Below are positions 50,047 through 59,270 of a stretch of 64,000 bases of DNA, piece by piece. The stretch's first letter is position 1, and each line of letters starts with the position of its first letter. Under the pieces are notes generated by a model that did not search any database, was not told the DNA's origin, and worked only from the letters and a program-made list of their open reading frames with translations. The position numbers and the translations under genes are program-made. Source of the DNA: Kitasatospora phosalacinea (GTDB lineage Bacteria > Actinomycetota > Actinomycetes > Streptomycetales > Streptomycetaceae). The DNA is taken from NCBI RefSeq assembly GCF_030268885.1, contig NZ_BSSA01000014.1, positions 147,446 to 211,445 of the forward strand, given 5' to 3'.

Positions 50047-50076
50047 GGGCGGCCCGCCGGGTCCGGCGGGCCGCCC
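50047..50076 (-). terminator. hairpin between prcA and pafA
   Basis: GGGCGGCCCGCCGG pairs with its complement across a 2-4 base loop (14 bp written, about 13 effective). It lies 8 bases past the prcA stop and 60 bases before the pafA start and may separate the two transcripts. Confidence 0.55.
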
Positions 50077-50083
50077 GGGCCGG

Positions 50084-50836
50084 TCATTCGGTGTCGGTGC
50101 TCGCGTCGCCCTCGTCCTCGGCGGCGGCCGACTCGTCGCCGCTGAGCAGCCGGGCCAGCTGACCGCCCAGGACGCGCTTGAACTTGCGCTGCCGGGGGCG
50201 CTTGCGGTCCAGCACGGCGACCTCCAGCTGCTCCGGCGTCAGGGTGCGCGGGCTGCCGCCGTTGGGGTCGCGGGCCAGGCCGTCGACCGCGAGCTTGAGC
50301 GCCTCCGCCAGGCTCAGGCCGGAACGGTGGCGCTGGCCGAGGTAGTTGCCGATGGAGTCGGCGTTGCCGCCGACCACCACCGCGTTCTTCTCGTCCACCA
50401 CCGAGCCGTCGGGGGTGAGCCGGTAGATCTGGTCGTCGGCGTCGGTCCGGCCGACCTCGGCGACGATCAGCTCGACCTCGTACGGCTTCTCCCCGACCGA
50501 GGAGAAGATGGTGCCGAGGGTCTGCGCGTACACGTTGGCCAGGCCGCGGGCGGTGACGTCGGCCCGGTCGTAGGAGTAGCCGCGCAGGTCGGCGTAGCGG
50601 ACGCCGCCGATCCGCAGGTTCTCGAACTCGTTGTAGCGGCCGACCGCGGCGAAGGCGATCTTGTCGTAGATCTCGGAGACCTTGTGCAGGGCGCGGGAGG
50701 TGTTCTCCGCGACGAAGACGATGCCGTCGGCGTAGGTGAGCACGACCACGCTGCGGCCGCGGGCGATGCCCTTGCGGGCGTACTCCGCGCGGTCCGCCAT
50801 GGCCTGCTGGGGCGAGACGTAGAACGGCGTGGACAC
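50084..50836 (-). CDS. prcA: 20S proteasome alpha subunit PrcA (250 aa)
   Basis: This non-catalytic ring subunit of the actinobacterial 20S core forms the gated outer ring that docks Arc/Mpa. The N-terminal PFYVSPQQAMADRAEYARKGIARGRSVVVLTY is the gate and first strand. A basic segment (KRPRQRKFKRVLGGQLARLL) and an acidic tail of about 15 residues (EGDASTDTE) end the protein. The start is GTG 50836, 32 bases behind prcB. Genes prcB-prcA are in the usual order. Confidence 0.95.
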   Translation of the reverse strand: MSTPFYVSPQQAMADRAEYARKGIARGRSVVVLTYADGIVFVAENTSRALHKVSEIYDKIAFAAVGRYNEFENLRIGGVRYADLRGYSYDRADVTARGLANVYAQTLGTIFSSVGEKPYEVELIVAEVGRTDADDQIYRLTPDGSVVDEKNAVVVGGNADSIGNYLGQRHRSGLSLAEALKLAVDGLARDPNGGSPRTLTPEQLEVAVLDRKRPRQRKFKRVLGGQLARLLSGDESAAAEDEGDASTDTE

Positions 50837-50868
50837 CGCCGGTCTCCCTTCGGGTGGTTGGGGCGGAC

Positions 50869-51714
50869 TCAGAGGAGCGGGGCCTGCGGGCCGTTCGGGT
50901 GCTCGCGGCGCTGGTCGGTGATGGAGACCGCGATCGCGGCGACCTCGTCCTCGTCGAGCCGGCGGAAGCCGTCCTCGGTGATCAGCGTGACGATCGGGAA
51001 GATCTTGCGGGCCAGGTCGGGCCCGCCGGTCGCCGAGTCGTCGTCGGCGGCGTCGTACAGCGCCTGGACGGCCAGGGTGGCGGCCTGCTCGCCGGTCAGC
51101 CCCGGCCGGTAGAGCTTCTTCATCGCACCGCGGGCGAAGACCGAGCCGGAGCCGGTGGCGGCGAAGCCGGCCCGCTCCTCGGAGCGGCCGCCGGTCACGT
51201 CGTAGGTGAAGATCCGGCCGCGGCCGAGGTCGAGGTCGTACCCGGCGAACACCGGGACGACCGCGAGGCCCTGCATGGCCATCGCCAGGTTGGAGCGGAT
51301 CATCGTGGTGAGCCGGTTGGCCTTGCCCTCGAACGAGAGCACGGTGCCCTCGATCTTCTCGTAGTGCTCCAGCTCCAGCTGGAACAGCCGGACCATCTCG
51401 ACCGCGAGGCCGGCCGTGCCGGCGATGCCGACGGCGCTGTACTCGTCCGCCGGGAAGACCTTCTCGATGTCCCGCTGGGCGATGACGTTGCCCATGGTGG
51501 CGCGCCGGTCACCGGCCAGCACCACGCCGCCGTCGAACACCGCGGAGACGATGGTGGTGCCGTGCGGCGCCTCGACGGTCATCCCCTCGGGGAGGGCGCG
51601 CCGACCGGGGAGCAGCTGGGGCGCGTGGCTGTCGAGGAAGTCGAGGAACGAGGAGGAGCCGGGGGTGAGGAAGGCGGCCGGCAGACGCCCGGTGCCACTG
51701 AGGTTGGCTTCCAC
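50869..51714 (-). CDS. prcB: 20S proteasome beta subunit PrcB (281 aa)
   Basis: This catalytic subunit has a propeptide of 52 residues; autocatalytic cleavage in HG|TTIVS exposes the catalytic Thr53. The mature part contains VFDGGVVLAGDRRATMGN, GTAGLAVEMVRLFQLE and the conserved Lys region. GTG 51714 has a clear leader. It is the first gene after pup and shares an operon with prcA. Confidence 0.95.
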   Translation of the reverse strand: MEANLSGTGRLPAAFLTPGSSSFLDFLDSHAPQLLPGRRALPEGMTVEAPHGTTIVSAVFDGGVVLAGDRRATMGNVIAQRDIEKVFPADEYSAVGIAGTAGLAVEMVRLFQLELEHYEKIEGTVLSFEGKANRLTTMIRSNLAMAMQGLAVVPVFAGYDLDLGRGRIFTYDVTGGRSEERAGFAATGSGSVFARGAMKKLYRPGLTGEQAATLAVQALYDAADDDSATGGPDLARKIFPIVTLITEDGFRRLDEDEVAAIAVSITDQRREHPNGPQAPLL

Positions 51715-51892
51715 ACGTGTCCTTCCGGATCGAAGATCGAAAGTTGGTTGGTGCCCCGGACCCTACCCGCTTCGGGGGCCGGTTCCACGCTTCCTTCGGG
51801 AGATCTGCGGGAACGCGAGGCCGCAGGCGCGCTCAGGGCACACCTGCGGCGCTCGTGCTGCTGTTGTCGGCGTGCGCGGGGGGTTCCCCCGG

Positions 51893-52111
51893 CTACTCGC
51901 CGCCCTTCTGGACGAATCCGCGCACGAAATCCTCCGCGTTGGATTCCAGGACCTCGTCGATTTCGTCGAGTACCGAGTCGACGTCGTCGCTGAGCTTTTC
52001 CTGGCGCTCCTTGAGGTCGTCCGAGGCCTGAGTTTCCGCGGCCTGCTCCTCCACCTCCTCGGAGGAGCGGTTGGCCCGCTGCTGACCGCCGCCGGTGTCC
52101 TTCTCCGCCAT
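51893..52111 (-). CDS. pup: prokaryotic ubiquitin-like protein Pup (72 aa)
   Basis: This is a small disordered, acidic protein with the family core DDVDSVLDEIDEVLESNAEDFVRGFVQKGGE. The gene ends in a codon for Glu (GAG) just before TAG, so the last residue is already glutamate and no deamidation of a terminal Gln by Dop is needed before ligation. ATG 52111 has GAGGG next to it; a GTG at 52120 would add three residues. It lies between dop and prcB, the common actinobacterial order. Confidence 0.96.
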   Translation of the reverse strand: MAEKDTGGGQQRANRSSEEVEEQAAETQASDDLKERQEKLSDDVDSVLDEIDEVLESNAEDFVRGFVQKGGE

Positions 52112-52208
52112 TTCCCTCACCCCGCTCGTTCGGTGTTCTCGTTCAACGCTGGCTGCTCACCGGAATGATTCCCCGTCGGGGAAATGTTCACCCCCGGTGA
52201 TCGAAAAG

Positions 52209-53720
52209 TTACCCGCCGGAGAGGACGCGCACCAGGTCCTCGGCGGTGCGGCACCGGTCGAGCAGGTCCTTGACGTGCTCCCGGGTGCCGCGCAGCGGCT
52301 CCATGGTCGGCACGCGCTGCAGGCTGTCGTGGCCGGGCAGGTCGAAGATCACGGAGTCCCAGGAGGCCGCGGCCACGTGGTCGGCGTACTGCTCCAGGCA
52401 GCGACCGCGGAAGTAGGCCCGGGTGTCCTCGGGGGGCTGGTGGACGGCCCGGCGGACCGCCTCCTCGTCGAAGAGCCGCTCGAACCGGCCGCGCGCCTCC
52501 AGCCGGTTGTACAGGCCCTTGTCGGCCCGCACGTCGCTGTACTGGAGGTCGACCAGCTGGAGCCGGGGGCTGTCCCAGTCCAGGCCGTCGCGCTGCCGGT
52601 AGCCCTCCAGGAGCTCCTTCTTGGCGATCCAGTCGAGCTGCCGGGACAGGCTCATCGGGTCGCGCTCCAGGCGGCCCAGCACGTCCTCCCAGCGGGCCAG
52701 CACGTCCAGGGTCTGGTCGTCGGCGTCCTGCCCGTGGCGGTCCTCGACGTACTTGCGGGCCAGCTCGCAGTACTCCATCTGGAGCTGGACGGCCGTCAGG
52801 CGGCGGCCGCTGCGCAGCTGGACCAGCTGCTTGAGGTCGGGGTCGTGGGAGATCCGGTGCAGGGTGCGCACGGGCTGGTCGACGGCGAGGTCGACGGCGA
52901 TGAAGCCGTCCTCGATCATCGACAGGACCAGGGCGGTGGTGCCGAGCTTGAGGTAGGTGGAGATCTCGGAGAGGTTGGCGTCGCCGATGATGACGTGCAG
53001 CCGGCGGTACTTCTCGGCGTCGGCGTGCGGTTCGTCGCGGGTGTTGATGATGGGCCGCTTGAGGGTGGTCTCCAGGCCGACCTCGACCTCGAAGTAGTCG
53101 GCGCGCTGGCTGATCTGGAAGCCGTGCCCGCCGCCCTCCTGACCGATGCCCACCCGGCCCGCGCCGCACACCACCTGGCGGGAGACGAAGAACGGGGTGA
53201 GGTGGCGGACGATGTCGGCGAACGGGGTGGCCCGCTGCATCAGGTAGTTCTCATGGGTGCCGTAGGAGGCGCCCTTGTTGTCGGTGTTGTTCTTGTAGAG
53301 CAGGATCCGCTGCCCGTTGGGCAGCTCCAGGGCCCGCTCGGCGGCCGCCGCCATGATCCGCTCGCCCGCCTTGTCCCAGAGCACCGCGTCGCGCGGGTTG
53401 GTGACCTCGGGCGAGGAGTACTCGGGGTGCGCGTGGTCGACGTAGAAGCGGGCGCCGTTGGTGAGGATGACGTTGGCCAGGCCGATGTCCTCGTCGGTGA
53501 GCTGGCTGGCGTCCGCCACGTCCCGGGCCAGGTCGAAGCCCCGGGCGTCGCGCAGCGGATTCTCCTCCTCGAAGTCCCAGCGGGCGCGACGCGCCCGGTG
53601 CATCGCCGCGGCGTACGCGTTGACGACCTGGGACGAGGTGAGCATGGCGTTGGCGTTGGGGTGGCCGGGCACGGAGATGCCGTACTCGGTCTCGATCCCC
53701 ATCACGCGCCGTACGGTCAT
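52209..53720 (-). CDS. dop: Pup deamidase/depupylase Dop (503 aa)
   Basis: Dop is a close homologue of PafA with the opening VMGIETEYGISVPGHPNANAM and the motif YKNNTDNKGASYGTHENYLM. It removes Pup from substrates and, where Pup ends in Gln, deamidates it. Because Pup here ends in Glu, its main role is probably depupylation. ATG 53720 has GGAGGG 4 nt upstream; a longer frame to 53891 is rejected. It lies between arc and pup. Confidence 0.95.
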   Translation of the reverse strand: MTVRRVMGIETEYGISVPGHPNANAMLTSSQVVNAYAAAMHRARRARWDFEEENPLRDARGFDLARDVADASQLTDEDIGLANVILTNGARFYVDHAHPEYSSPEVTNPRDAVLWDKAGERIMAAAAERALELPNGQRILLYKNNTDNKGASYGTHENYLMQRATPFADIVRHLTPFFVSRQVVCGAGRVGIGQEGGGHGFQISQRADYFEVEVGLETTLKRPIINTRDEPHADAEKYRRLHVIIGDANLSEISTYLKLGTTALVLSMIEDGFIAVDLAVDQPVRTLHRISHDPDLKQLVQLRSGRRLTAVQLQMEYCELARKYVEDRHGQDADDQTLDVLARWEDVLGRLERDPMSLSRQLDWIAKKELLEGYRQRDGLDWDSPRLQLVDLQYSDVRADKGLYNRLEARGRFERLFDEEAVRRAVHQPPEDTRAYFRGRCLEQYADHVAAASWDSVIFDLPGHDSLQRVPTMEPLRGTREHVKDLLDRCRTAEDLVRVLSGG

Positions 53721-53740
53721 GCGGCCCTCCTGACCTGTGG

Positions 53741-53770
53741 GTCCTGCTGGGTCCTGCTGGGTACTGCCGG
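53741..53770. repeat. 10-bp tandem repeat between arc and dop
   Basis: GTCCTGCTGG occurs at 53741-53750 and 53751-53760, followed by a changed third copy GTACTGCCGG (53761-53770). It lies in the leader upstream of dop. Function unknown. Confidence 0.55.
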
Positions 53771-53780
53771 TGCAGACGCG

Positions 53781-53822
53781 CCGTCCGGCTGCGGAGCCCT
53801 GCCGAGCGCCGCAGCCGGACGG
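53781..53822 (-). terminator. hairpin between arc and dop
   Basis: CCGTCCGGCTGCGG pairs perfectly (14 bp) with CCGCAGCCGGACGG around a 14-base loop. It starts 13 bases beyond the arc stop, so it could end or attenuate the arc transcript before dop. Confidence 0.55.
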
Positions 53823-53835
53823 GGTCGTGCGGGTG

Positions 53836-55602
53836 CTACAGGTACTGCCCCGTGTTGGCGACGGTGTCGATGGAGCGGCCGGACTCGGCACCCTGCTTGC
53901 CGGTGACGAGGGTGCGGATGAAGACGATCCGCTCGCCCTTCTTGCCGGAGATGCGGGCCCAGTCGTCCGGGTTGGTGGTGTTGGGCAGGTCCTCGTTCTC
54001 CTTGAACTCGTCCACGCAGGCGGCGAGCAGGTGGGAGACGCGCAGACCGCGCTGGCCGTGGTCGAGGTAGTCCTTGATGGCCATCTTCTTCGCCCGGTCC
54101 ACGATGTTCTGGATCATGGCGCCGGAGTTGAAGTCCTTGAAGTACAGGACCTCCTTGTCACCGTTGGCGTAGGTGACCTCCAGGAAGCGGTTCTCCTCGG
54201 TCTCCGAGTACATCCGCTCCACCACCGACTGGATCATGGCGGCGACGGTGACCGACACCGAGCCGTCGTGCTCCTTGAGGTCGTCCGGGTGGAACGGGAG
54301 GGTGTCCTTGAGGTACTTGGAGAAGATGTCCTTGGCCGCCTCGGCGTCCGGCCGCTCGATCTTGATCTTGACGTCCAGGCGGCCGGGCCGCAGGATCGCC
54401 GGGTCGATCATGTCCTCGCGGTTGGAGGCGCCGATGACGATGACGTTCTCCAGGCCCTCCACGCCGTCGATCTCCGCCAGCAGCTGCGGGACGATGGTGT
54501 TCTCCACGTCCGAGCTGACGCCGGAGCCGCGGGTGCGGAAGAGCGACTCCATCTCGTCGAAGAAGACGATGACGGGCGTGCCCTCGCTCGCCTTCTCCCG
54601 GGCCCGCTGGAAGACCAGGCGGATCTGCCGCTCGGTCTCGCCCACGTACTTGTTGAGCAGCTCGGGGCCCTTGATGTTGAGGAAGTAGCTCTTGCCCTGC
54701 GGACGGCCGGTCACCTCGGCGACCTTCTTGGCCAGCGAGTTGGCCACCGCCTTGGCGATCAGCGTCTTGCCGCAGCCGGGCGGGCCGTAGAGCAGGACGC
54801 CCTTGGGCGGCCGGAGTTCGTACTCCTTGAACAGGTCGGCGTGCAGGTACGGGAGCTCCACCGCGTCCCGGATCTGCTCGATCTGGCCGGAGAGGCCGCC
54901 GATCTGCCGGTAGTCGATGTCCGGGACCTCCTCGAGGACCAGCTCCTCGACCTCGGACTTCGGCACCACCTCGTACACGTAGCCGGAGCGGGGCTCCAGC
55001 AGCAGGGCGTCGCCCGGGCGGAGCGTGACGCCCTGGAGCGGCTCGGCGAGGCGCACCACGCGCTCCTCGTCGGTGTGGCCGGTGACCAGCGCGCGGTCGC
55101 CGCCCTCCAGCACCTCCTTGAGCGTGACGATCTCGCCGATCCGCTCGAACGCCATCGCCTCGACGACGTTCAGCGCCTCGTTGAGCATCACCTCCTGGCC
55201 GCGGCGCAGCTCGTCCAACTCGACGTTGGGGCTGACGTTGACCCGGAGCTTTCGGCCCCCGGTGAAGATGTCGGCCGTCCCGTCCTCGTTCTTCTCGAGG
55301 AAGGTGCCGAATCCGGCCGGCGGCTGGGCGAGCCGGTCGACCTCCTCCTTGAGGGCCACGATCTGGTCGCGGGCCTCGCGCAGGGTCGCGACGAGCCTCT
55401 CGTTCTGGGCGGTCACACCGGCCAGGTTGGTCTGCAGCTCGACGATCCGCTCCTCGAGCACCCTCGAACTGCGGGGCGAATCGGCGAGCCTGCGCCGAAG
55501 GACGGCAATCTCCTGTTCGAGGTAGGAGACCTGCGCGGCCTCGTCGGACCCCCGTGCGGGCCTGCCGGCGCTGCGGTCGTACTCGTCATCGTGGGCTGCC
55601 AC
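53836..55602 (-). CDS. arc: proteasome-associated AAA ATPase Arc/Mpa (588 aa)
   Basis: This is the hexameric unfoldase of the Pup-proteasome system. Residues about 25-90 form the coiled coil that captures Pup (YLEQEIAVLRRRLADSPRSSRVLEERIVELQ); OB domains follow to about 230, then the AAA module with Walker A GPPGCGKT and Walker B VIVFFDEME. It ends in GQYL, the C-terminal motif that opens the PrcA gate. GTG 55602 gives the usual VAAHDDEYDR opening and has a GGAGGAGG tract upstream; a GTG at 55611 is too close to it. It begins the dop-pup-prcBA unit. Confidence 0.95.
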   Translation of the reverse strand: MAAHDDEYDRSAGRPARGSDEAAQVSYLEQEIAVLRRRLADSPRSSRVLEERIVELQTNLAGVTAQNERLVATLREARDQIVALKEEVDRLAQPPAGFGTFLEKNEDGTADIFTGGRKLRVNVSPNVELDELRRGQEVMLNEALNVVEAMAFERIGEIVTLKEVLEGGDRALVTGHTDEERVVRLAEPLQGVTLRPGDALLLEPRSGYVYEVVPKSEVEELVLEEVPDIDYRQIGGLSGQIEQIRDAVELPYLHADLFKEYELRPPKGVLLYGPPGCGKTLIAKAVANSLAKKVAEVTGRPQGKSYFLNIKGPELLNKYVGETERQIRLVFQRAREKASEGTPVIVFFDEMESLFRTRGSGVSSDVENTIVPQLLAEIDGVEGLENVIVIGASNREDMIDPAILRPGRLDVKIKIERPDAEAAKDIFSKYLKDTLPFHPDDLKEHDGSVSVTVAAMIQSVVERMYSETEENRFLEVTYANGDKEVLYFKDFNSGAMIQNIVDRAKKMAIKDYLDHGQRGLRVSHLLAACVDEFKENEDLPNTTNPDDWARISGKKGERIVFIRTLVTGKQGAESGRSIDTVANTGQYL

Positions 55603-55834
55603 GGTCCTCACCTCCTCCTGGGGGAGCTGGACGACCCAAACCTACCTGGGACCAGGGCGATGTAAACCCCTTAGTGATCAGAAAGGCGGGTCGGGCGTGT
55701 CCGGTTGTTCGCCCTGCGTGCTTCCCCTCTTGGTAGAGGAGATGCCCACCGCTCAACGGTTCAAAGCAGCGCGGATGTATCGTGACAGGAATGTCCCCGA
55801 ATACGGGGCGACGAGAGCAGAAACGGCAGGGGCA

Positions 55835-56122
55835 ATGGCGGGGACGGGCGAGGCACTCGAAGTCTGGATCGACCAGGATCTGTGCACCGGCGACGGCATC
55901 TGCGCGCAGTACGCGCCCGAGGTCTTCGAGCTCGACATCGACGGGCTCGCCTACGTCAAGGGCGAGGACGACGAGTTGCGCCAGCAGCCGGGCGAGACCG
56001 TCCCCGTGCCGCTGACGCTCCTTCAGGACGTGGTCGACTCCGTCAAGGACTGCCCCGGCGACTGCATCCACGTCCGCCGGGCGGCGGACGGCGTCGAGGT
56101 CTACGGGCCGGACGCGGACTGA
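55835..56122 (+). CDS. ferredoxin, 3Fe-4S/4Fe-4S type (95 aa)
   Basis: This small ferredoxin has cluster cysteines in CTGDGICAQYAPEVF and later DCPGDCIHVRR. It resembles the 3Fe-4S ferredoxins of actinobacterial P450 and dehydrogenase systems: two cysteines spaced CxxxxxC, then CPGDC. ATG 55835 (MAGTGEALEVWIDQD) is chosen because the family starts just before VWID; longer frames reach 55697 but lack a ribosome site. It is divergent from arc across 230 bases, a neighbour commonly seen in streptomycetes. The partner reductase is unknown. Confidence 0.88.
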   Translation: MAGTGEALEVWIDQDLCTGDGICAQYAPEVFELDIDGLAYVKGEDDELRQQPGETVPVPLTLLQDVVDSVKDCPGDCIHVRRAADGVEVYGPDAD

Positions 56123-56156
56123 CGCCCGTTCGGCCCCCTGACGGGTGCTCGGGCGC

Positions 56157-56732
56157 TCAGGCGCCGTGCACCGGCGTCCTGGTCTCGGTCTTCGTCCAGG
56201 CCCCGCCGGAGCGCGTCCAGACCAGTTCGACCTGCAGGTCGGGCGAGAAGCGGGGCACGTCCGGGGAGGAGTAGCCGCGGGCCCTCCCGCGGATCGAGCC
56301 GTCGCTGCGGACCGCCAGCTCGGTGACGGTCAGGCCCTCGGCGTCGGGCAGCAGCGGCACGGGGGCGCCGTCGGCGCCGACCAGGAACACCCCGTCCGGC
56401 GGAGTGCCCATGTCCGCCTGGCAGTGCGCGGCGGCGACGGTCACCGGCTTCCCGTCCAGCAGCGCGGACGCCTTCAGGCTCACCGTGACCGGGAAGGGCC
56501 CGCACTCCAGCGGCAGCCGGACCTTCGCCAGGTCCGCCTCCGGCAGCGGCGAGGCCGTGGGCACCGGCTCCGCGACCGGTCCGTCGGCCGCCTGCTGACC
56601 GCCCGTCACCGCCCCGGTCGCCGAGGTCGCCCCCAGCGCCCCGCCCACCACGGCCGCGCAGCCGGCCGCGACCAGCACCCAGTGCTTCAACCCCGACCGC
56701 GCGTGCCCGGGTATCCGACGCTCCGTCACCAC
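56157..56732 (-). CDS. secreted or membrane-anchored protein, unknown (191 aa)
   Basis: I do not recognise a family. One membrane helix near the N-terminus (HWVLVAAGCAAVVGGALGA) is followed by a Pro/Ala linker and a beta-rich domain of about 130 residues containing two cysteines (ECGPF and AAHCQAD) likely to form a disulfide outside the cell. GTG 56732 or 56729 are both possible, with GGGGAG 4 or 7 nt upstream. It converges with the ferredoxin gene. Function unknown. Confidence 0.75.
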   Translation of the reverse strand: MVTERRIPGHARSGLKHWVLVAAGCAAVVGGALGATSATGAVTGGQQAADGPVAEPVPTASPLPEADLAKVRLPLECGPFPVTVSLKASALLDGKPVTVAAAHCQADMGTPPDGVFLVGADGAPVPLLPDAEGLTVTELAVRSDGSIRGRARGYSSPDVPRFSPDLQVELVWTRSGGAWTKTETRTPVHGA

Positions 56733-56820
56733 GAGACTCCCCTTTCCGGTCCGCGCATCCTTCCACACCCGGCTCCGGAGCGGGCTGCCGGGGGCGGGGA
56801 GCCGCGCGGGGCGGGAGACG

Positions 56821-56880
56821 CCGACGGCCGGGTCGCGAGGAGGGCAGTGACCTGCCGTTCCCTCGCGCCCCGGCCGTCGG
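56821..56880 (-). terminator. terminator of trmI
   Basis: CCGACGGCCGGG pairs with CCCGGCCGTCGG, and a second inner stem (CGCGAGG with CCTCGCG) follows one mismatch, closing a 20-base loop. It lies 29 bases past the trmI stop, as expected of its terminator. Confidence 0.65.
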
Positions 56881-56908
56881 TGCGTGGTCGCTCGCGCGGT
56901 TCCCGGTG

Positions 56909-57877
56909 CTACTCCGGGAGTTCCCGGGCGTCGTGCGAGGCCGCCTGGCGCTGCGCCTTGCGGACGGCCGCGCGCTCGGCGAGCGAGAGCTCGGTCTCGG
57001 GGCCGGTCTCGTAGTCCTCGCCGTAGGAGCCCTTCGCGGGGCGGCGGCGGCGCAGCGGGGGCTCGACGCCGTCGGCGAGGCGGCGGGCGGTGAGCAGGAA
57101 GCCGGTGTGGCCGATCATCCGGTGGTCCGGGCGGACGGCGAGGCCCTCCAGGTGCCAGGTGCGGACCATGGTCTCCCAGGCCTGCGGCTCGGTGAAGGTG
57201 CCGTGCTCGCGCAGCGCCTCGACGGTGCGCGACATCTGGGTGGTGGTGGCCACGTAGCAGCAGATCAGGCCGCCGGGGACGAGCGCCTTGGAGGCGACGT
57301 CCAGGCACTCCCAGGGGGCGAGCATGTCGAGGATGACGCGGTCGACGTCGGTCTCGACCAGGTTGTCCTGGAGGTCGCCGACGGTGAGCTTCCAGGCCGG
57401 GTGCGGGCCGCCGAAGTAGCGCTCGACGTTGCCCCTGGCGATGTCGGCGAAGTCCTGGCGGCGCTCGTAGGAGGCGAGCGAGCCGGTGTCGCCGACGGCG
57501 CGCAGCAGGTAGGTGGAGAGGGCGCCGGAGCCGACGCCCGCCTCGACCACCTTCGCACCGGCGAAGATGTCGGCCATGGCCAGGATCTGCCCCGCGTCCT
57601 TGGGGTAGATCACGGCCGCGCCGCGCGGCATGGACAGGACGTAGTCGGGGAGCAGGGGGCGCAGCGCGAGGTACGGGACGTTGCCCGTCGTGCGGACGAC
57701 CGTGCCCTCGGGAGCGCCGATCAGCTCGTCGTGCGGGAACATACCCTTGTGGGTGTGGAACTGGTTCCCGGCCTGGAGCGTGAACGTGTAGTGGCGGCCC
57801 TTGGGGTCGGTCAGCTGGACCTGGTCCCCGACCTGGAAGGGCCCGCGTCGGCGGGTGGCACCGGTCGGTTCGGACAT
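56909..57877 (-). CDS. trmI: tRNA (adenine-N1)-methyltransferase TrmI (322 aa)
   Basis: This SAM-dependent methyltransferase puts the N1-methyl group on adenosine 58 of tRNA. The SAM site is VVEAGVGSGALSTYLLRAVG (near residue 110), with the catalytic Asp region in VILDMLAPWECLD (NPPY replacement typical of the family). An N-terminal OB-like domain has FTLQAGNQFHTHKGMFPHDELIG. ATG 57877 is favoured over 57886 by GGATGG 5 nt upstream. It is widely conserved close to the proteasome genes in actinobacteria. The tail after residue 280 is basic and Gln/Ala-rich. Confidence 0.93.
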   Translation of the reverse strand: MSEPTGATRRRGPFQVGDQVQLTDPKGRHYTFTLQAGNQFHTHKGMFPHDELIGAPEGTVVRTTGNVPYLALRPLLPDYVLSMPRGAAVIYPKDAGQILAMADIFAGAKVVEAGVGSGALSTYLLRAVGDTGSLASYERRQDFADIARGNVERYFGGPHPAWKLTVGDLQDNLVETDVDRVILDMLAPWECLDVASKALVPGGLICCYVATTTQMSRTVEALREHGTFTEPQAWETMVRTWHLEGLAVRPDHRMIGHTGFLLTARRLADGVEPPLRRRRPAKGSYGEDYETGPETELSLAERAAVRKAQRQAASHDARELPE

Positions 57878-57922
57878 GGGGGCCATCCTACGGGAGCCGG
57901 AGGGCTGCCCCCGACCACATGA

Positions 57923-59119
57923 TCACTCCACCCCGGCGGCCCGGCCCTGGAGCGCGGCGGTGAGCTTCCGCTCCAGGTCGGTGAGGGAGAGGACACCGTA
58001 GACCGAGCCGTCCGGGCGGACCACCAGGTACTCGGTGGCGGGGGCGCGGCGCAGGGTGTCGAGGATCTGCTCGCCGGCCAGGTCGACCGGGACGGTCAGG
58101 CCGGGTTCGAGGTCGCGGGAGACGGCGCTGACGGCGATCCAGGGGCGGCGGTGCTCGGGGACGGCGCTGACCGCGGACTCCTTGACCACGGCGATCGGCT
58201 CGCCGCGCCCGTCGACCACCACGATCGCCCCGGCGTGCACCTCGCGGGCCCGGCGCATGGCTTCGCCCAGGGGGGTGTCGGCGGGGACGTCGATGCTGCG
58301 GCGGGCCATCTCGCGGACCTTGAGCCGGGGCAGCACCTCCTTGAGGCGGGCGTTGCGCAGCGAGTTGCCGGCGCCCTGCCAGATGATGAAGCCGAGGACC
58401 GCGGCGAGCACGCCGTCGACCATGGCCTCGGTGGCGGAGCGCTCGACGTCCTGGGAGGAGCTGAAGATCGGCAGGCCGAGGACGACCGCGACGGCGAGGG
58501 CGCGGCCGACCCAGACCGCGGCCAGGGTGCCCTTCATCGGGTTGCCGGTGAGCGCCCAGACCACGGCGCGCAGCATCCGGCCGCCGTCCAGCGGGAGGCC
58601 GGGGAGCAGGTTGAAGGCGGCGACGACCAGGTTGGAGACCATCAGCCCGGCGAGCAGCACGCCGGGGACGGTGGCGGGTTCGACGGCGCGCAGGCCGAGC
58701 CAGAAGGCGCCGCCGAGCAGCAGCGAGAGCAGCGGGCCGACGAAGGCGAGCCAGAACTCGCGCCAGGGGCGGTCGGCCTCCTTCTCGATCTCGGAGACGC
58801 CGCCGAGGAACTGGAGCTGGATCCGGCGGACGCCGAGCCGGTAGTGGAGTCCGACCACGGTGTGGGCGAGTTCGTGGACCAGCACCGAGCCGTAGAAGGC
58901 GACGGCGAAGGAGAAGGCGAGCAGGTAGCGGGCGCCGCCGAGGTCGGGCAGCACGTCGGCGAGGCGGCTGCCGAAGATCCAGGTGATCAGCGCGGCGACC
59001 AGGAACCAGGACGGGGTGACGTAGACGGGCACGCCGAACGGACGGCCCATCAGGATGCCGCCGCGCGGCTGGTCGTCGGGCTTCGGCTTCTCCGGTGCCC
59101 GCCCCTCGGTGTCGTTCAC
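57923..59119 (-). CDS. site-2 protease, M50 family, with CBS domains (398 aa)
   Basis: This is an intramembrane zinc protease: HELAH in VLVHELAHTVVGLHYRLG near residue 67, and the second metal site NLLPGLPLDGGRML near residue 170, with about four to six membrane segments. Two C-terminal CBS domains start near residue 270. It cleaves transmembrane segments of regulators such as anti-sigma factors. GTG 59119 has AAGGAG 4 nt upstream. A longer frame to 59722 is rejected as low-complexity, and it is on the opposite strand to the RecB-like gene. Confidence 0.9.
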   Translation of the reverse strand: MNDTEGRAPEKPKPDDQPRGGILMGRPFGVPVYVTPSWFLVAALITWIFGSRLADVLPDLGGARYLLAFSFAVAFYGSVLVHELAHTVVGLHYRLGVRRIQLQFLGGVSEIEKEADRPWREFWLAFVGPLLSLLLGGAFWLGLRAVEPATVPGVLLAGLMVSNLVVAAFNLLPGLPLDGGRMLRAVVWALTGNPMKGTLAAVWVGRALAVAVVLGLPIFSSSQDVERSATEAMVDGVLAAVLGFIIWQGAGNSLRNARLKEVLPRLKVREMARRSIDVPADTPLGEAMRRAREVHAGAIVVVDGRGEPIAVVKESAVSAVPEHRRPWIAVSAVSRDLEPGLTVPVDLAGEQILDTLRRAPATEYLVVRPDGSVYGVLSLTDLERKLTAALQGRAAGVE

Positions 59120-59270
59120 CGTGCTCCTTCCGTCCCGCCGTCCGCTGGTGCCTCGTACGCTACGTGATCTCGCCCCGGGAACGGCGGCGCACCCCGCCCT
59201 CCCTTCTCCTATACCCAGCGGCTCCGACCCGTTCGCCTCCGGTGTCGGTCCGGTGCAATAGGGTCGTGGC

